This document shows positions 27,300 to 29,277 of a stretch of 29,277 bases of DNA, piece by piece. The stretch spans positions 1 to 29,277 of the forward strand of contig JADJYK010000008.1 of assembly GCA_016719815.1 (NCBI GenBank), read 5' to 3'. This DNA is from Chitinophagaceae bacterium (GTDB taxonomy: Bacteria; Bacteroidota; Bacteroidia; Chitinophagales; Chitinophagaceae). The stretch's first letter is position 1. Every line of letters starts with the position of its first letter. The notes under the pieces are model-generated. The model saw only the letters and a program-made list of their open reading frames with translations, was not told the DNA's origin and did no database searches. Both the position numbers and the translations under genes were made by a program.

Positions 27300-28102
27300 A
27301 TGACCTTTATAGATCATCTGGAGGAGTTACGCTGGCATATCATCCGTGCAGTTATCGCAGTGATGATTGGTGCGATTGTGGTTTTCGTTTTCATTAATAG
27401 TGTGGTTGATGATATTTTGTTTGCGCCGGCTAAACCAGGTTTTGTTATTAAGGGCTGTGGTGTTTTGCGAACTTGGCCGTAAGATTGGCATTGGCGATGG
27501 CTTGTGTTTTGGCAATGTTGAGGTGAAGTTTTAGAAACTACGATGACGGGCCAGTTTGTGTCTTCTTTTACCGTTTCATTTATTTGCGGGTTTATTATTG
27601 CCTTTCCTTATGTTTTTGGGAATTCTGGAAGTTTCAGAGGTCTGCTCTTCTCCCACCGAAATTAAAAACAAGAGGGGTCATTTTCTGGGTATCATTGCTT
27701 TTCTTTATGGGTGTGGCATTTGGTTATTTTGTGCTTACACCGTTTATGGTAAATTTTTATTTTACTCATAAGCTGAGCGACCTTGATAGAAATTAAACCC
27801 ACCTTTTCTGATTACCCCGAAAACCTGATTTATACAAATCGTTAATATTGGTATTTTATTCCAGTTGCCACTACTGGTAATGGGTGCTTACTACAATAGG
27901 CTTACTTACTCATAAATTTTTTACGGAGTATCGCCGCCATGCCATTGTTGTTATTCTTATACTGGCGGCCATTATTACGCCTACTACCGATCCGTTCAGT
28001 TTGGGTATTGTTACCATTCCGTTGTATATTCTTTATGAAGCCGGTATTATAATTGCGACCCGAATCGGCAAAGAGAAAGAAAGCAACAAAGAATGGAGCT
28101 AA
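27300..28102 (+). CDS. tatC: Sec-independent protein translocase TatC, frameshifted
   Basis: TatC is the receptor subunit that recognises twin-arginine signal peptides. The conserved N-terminus MTFIDHLEELRWHIIRA contains the family's HLxELR. The first periplasmic region, PYVFWEFWKFVRPALSPTE-like after correction, and later helices FFMGVAFGYFVLTPF, LFQLPLLVMG and LAAIITPTTDPFSLGIVTIP with the characteristic TPTxDPF are all visible. About 267 codons. At least six indels lie between 27460 and 27890. The true start could be slightly upstream (GTG in 27280-27290) in another frame. It serves Tat substrates such as the epimerase at 20460. TatA is not in the window. Confidence 0.92.
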
Positions 28103-28161
28103 CCAAAACCGTTAGTGCCAAAAAGTTGGCACAACGATTACTCTCAGATATTAAATATTAA
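28093..28161 (+). CDS. 22-codon ORF overlapping the tatC end, possible gene remnant
   Basis: ATG overlaps the last codons of tatC by 10 bases and reads MELTKTVSAKKLAQRLLSD, then IKY and stop. The beginning looks like a normal cytosolic protein start, and the overlap suggests a co-translated gene that is now cut off. I cannot name the family. It may be a 5' remnant left by a deletion or a chance frame. Confidence 0.25.
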   Translation: MELTKTVSAKKLAQRLLSDIKY

Positions 28162-28218
28162 ATATAGCTTTGTAGAGAACTTTTACTGATTGTACTTCTG
28201 TAACTTCTAATTTGTTTT

Positions 28219-28672
28219 ATGCATTCACCGTTCAACTTGCAAAAACCTATTGCAATCGGAAGCGACCATGCCGGCTTTGATTATAAAGAAGAGCTGATTT
28301 TTTTAGCGAAAGGATTTTTATTCAAAGATTTTGGCACACACAGCAAAGACTCCGTTGATTATCCTGATTTTGCACACCCGGTTGCCCAAGCCGTTGAAAA
28401 TGATGAGGCTGCATTTGGGATTTGCTCTGCGGCACGGCTAATGGGGTGGCCATATTACGGCCAATAAACACCGTAGCTCGTACGGGCAGCACTTTGTTGG
28501 GGTGAAAGAAATTGCAAAACTGGCGCGCCAGCACAACGATTATTATTTGGCATTACCCGCCCGGTTTGTACGGGAAGGTGATGCAGAAAAAATGGTAGCC
28601 TTGTTTATGACTACAGAGTTTGAGGGTGGCCGCCATGCCACAAGAGGAATAAATAAAATTGCTTGCGGATAG
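28219..28672 (+). CDS. rpiB: Ribose-5-phosphate isomerase B, frameshifted
   Basis: RpiB interconverts ribose 5-phosphate and ribulose 5-phosphate in the pentose phosphate pathway. The start MHSPFNLQKPIAIGSDHAGF holds the conserved SDHAG. Later KDFGTHSKDSVDYPDFAHPV is typical, and the active-site Cys region reads LLCGTANGVAI once frames at about 28425 are joined. The C-terminus EFEGGRHATRGINKIACG is conserved. About 150 codons, the family norm. Frame changes lie near 28300, 28425, 28480 and 28535. Confidence 0.92.
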
Positions 28673-28690
28673 CAAGTATGGTAGGACATA

Positions 28691-28716
28691 TAAAAAATCC
28701 CGGTGCAAAGCCGGGA
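28691..28716 (-). terminator. Terminator between rpiB and the DHS-like gene
   Basis: TCCCGG, a 7-base loop and CCGGGA form a GC-rich stem. On the minus strand it is followed by TTTTTTA, so it best serves the DHS-like gene; it may also stop rpiB. Confidence 0.75.
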
Positions 28717-28739
28717 CTCTTTAAACACAATTCAGATTA

Positions 28740-29277
28740 CTAGCCCAGCACCCATGCAAAAATCAGCGTGGCTACAATGGTGGCATTTCTCTGGCAATAA
28801 ATTTTGGAGTGTTTACATCCAGCTTGCCCCTTGTAATTTTTTCGTTGGGCACAGCACCGGAATAAGAGCCATAAGATGTAGGGTGTCACTTATCTGACAG
28901 AAATAACTCCAGAAAGGTACAACGCTGCCATTCCAGATCCCGGGTACATCATCGGCACCTTGGCCACAAATTGGAAAATCTCCTGCAATACCGCCGCCAA
29001 CCCGAAAAAAAACCAACTCCTTTTCCAGAAGAATTGTTGCGGTACCATTCGGTTAAATAAACCATGTATTCACAATTGCTTTTACGGTGCTTGCCTTAAG
29101 TTCACCTTTTATTACGTAGCTGGCAAGTGACAAGCTAAGCCGGTAGTGCTGTCTTCCCCATCCGGGTACTATAATAGGAATATTCCCTTTTCGGCAGCGG
29201 CAATTATCCAACTGTCTTTGGGATCAATTCAATACTGTTTCAGTTCACCGCTTGGAATGGTTTTGTATAAAAATTCA
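28740..29277 (-). CDS. Deoxyhypusine synthase-like protein, C-terminal part, frameshifted, cut by edge
   Basis: Joined minus-strand frames give FLYKTIPSGELKQY, DPKDSWIIAAAEKGI, PGWEDSTTGLA-like sequence, VIKGELKASTVK, MVYLTEWYRNNSSGKGVGFF, VGGGIAGDFPICV, then a stretch near VPFWSYFCQISD and the end ATIVATLIFAWVLG. This is the NAD-dependent deoxyhypusine synthase fold as found in bacterial DHS-like proteins, including the GGGIAGDF and SYG-SGA motifs. The catalytic-Lys region of true DHS (GKG... near the C-terminus) is not clearly readable because of indels. Bacteria lack the eIF5A substrate, so a polyamine role such as homospermidine formation is more likely (inference). The 5' half lies beyond the window. 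Confidence 0.8.

Noticed and set aside
1..29277. Genome decay in a host-restricted symbiont as the cause of broken genes
   Set aside because: Coding content, spacing and composition are those of a free-living organism, breaks hit essential genes and a tRNA, and motifs downstream of breaks remain intact.

Overview
The window looks like a chromosomal segment of a Bacteroidota bacterium, most likely in or near the Chitinophagaceae. Three things support this. Several promoters carry the phylum's TAnnTTTG -7 element, and one is a textbook TTTG-N19-TATTTTTG in front of tRNA-Asn. The gene families are typical: GldE-like CNNM/CBS protein, DUF4118-type KdpD-like kinase, GTP-dependent PEP carboxykinase, AspT/YidE permease and a deoxyhypusine-synthase-like protein. 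One protein also contains the short palindromic repeat common in this group. No insertion sequence, prophage, CRISPR array or rRNA was seen.

Layout. At 1-3570 a KdpE/KdpD-like two-component pair (minus strand) faces a divergent Kup potassium transporter, followed by a tiny membrane protein. At 3825-7418 lie PEP carboxykinase and an AspT/YidE permease. At 7440-10409 lie an ArsC/Spx-like protein (minus), an NfuA-type Fe-S carrier, a CDP-alcohol phosphatidyltransferase and a secreted NUC1-type endonuclease lipoprotein. At 10521-14073 are tRNA(CAU), an outer-membrane barrel protein, HflX, a Rieske protein, a secreted tectonin-repeat protein and tRNA-Asn. At 14102-15598 (minus) are an orphan HigA-like antitoxin and a secreted serine hydrolase. 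At 15732-16045 (minus) is a probable stable structured RNA with its own promoter and terminator and tRNA-like ends, possibly tmRNA. At 16127-18851 are an Lrp/AsnC regulator, a Wzz-like protein and an O-antigen ligase. At 18897-21617 are a repeat lipoprotein, an NlpC/P60 peptidase and a Tat-exported dipeptide epimerase, suggesting a periplasmic murein-peptide pathway. At 21686-25117 are an AT-rich lipoprotein, a family 2 glycosyltransferase and a HExxH protein. At 25260-28672 are guanylate kinase, GldE-like protein, TatC and RpiB. From 28740 to the right edge is a deoxyhypusine-synthase-like protein (minus).

The dominant oddity is sequence quality. Nearly every gene is broken by one or more 1-2 base indels, many in homopolymers. 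These include genes expected to be essential (gmk, tatC, pgsA-like) and even the acceptor stem of tRNA-Asn. In most cases the broken frames join into one full-length family member. This fits an uncorrected long-read or low-coverage assembly much better than real decay. A few larger losses also occur: about 30 codons of HflX including its G4 motif, and the 5' end of the antitoxin. Coordinates below are therefore whole-gene spans that bridge the frameshifts.

The most biologically interesting points are the tRNA-like structured RNA at 15769-15967, the 25-bp direct repeats before the Lrp-family gene, the 44-residue membrane peptide abutting kup, and the Tat-exported epimerase translationally coupled to an NlpC/P60 peptidase.
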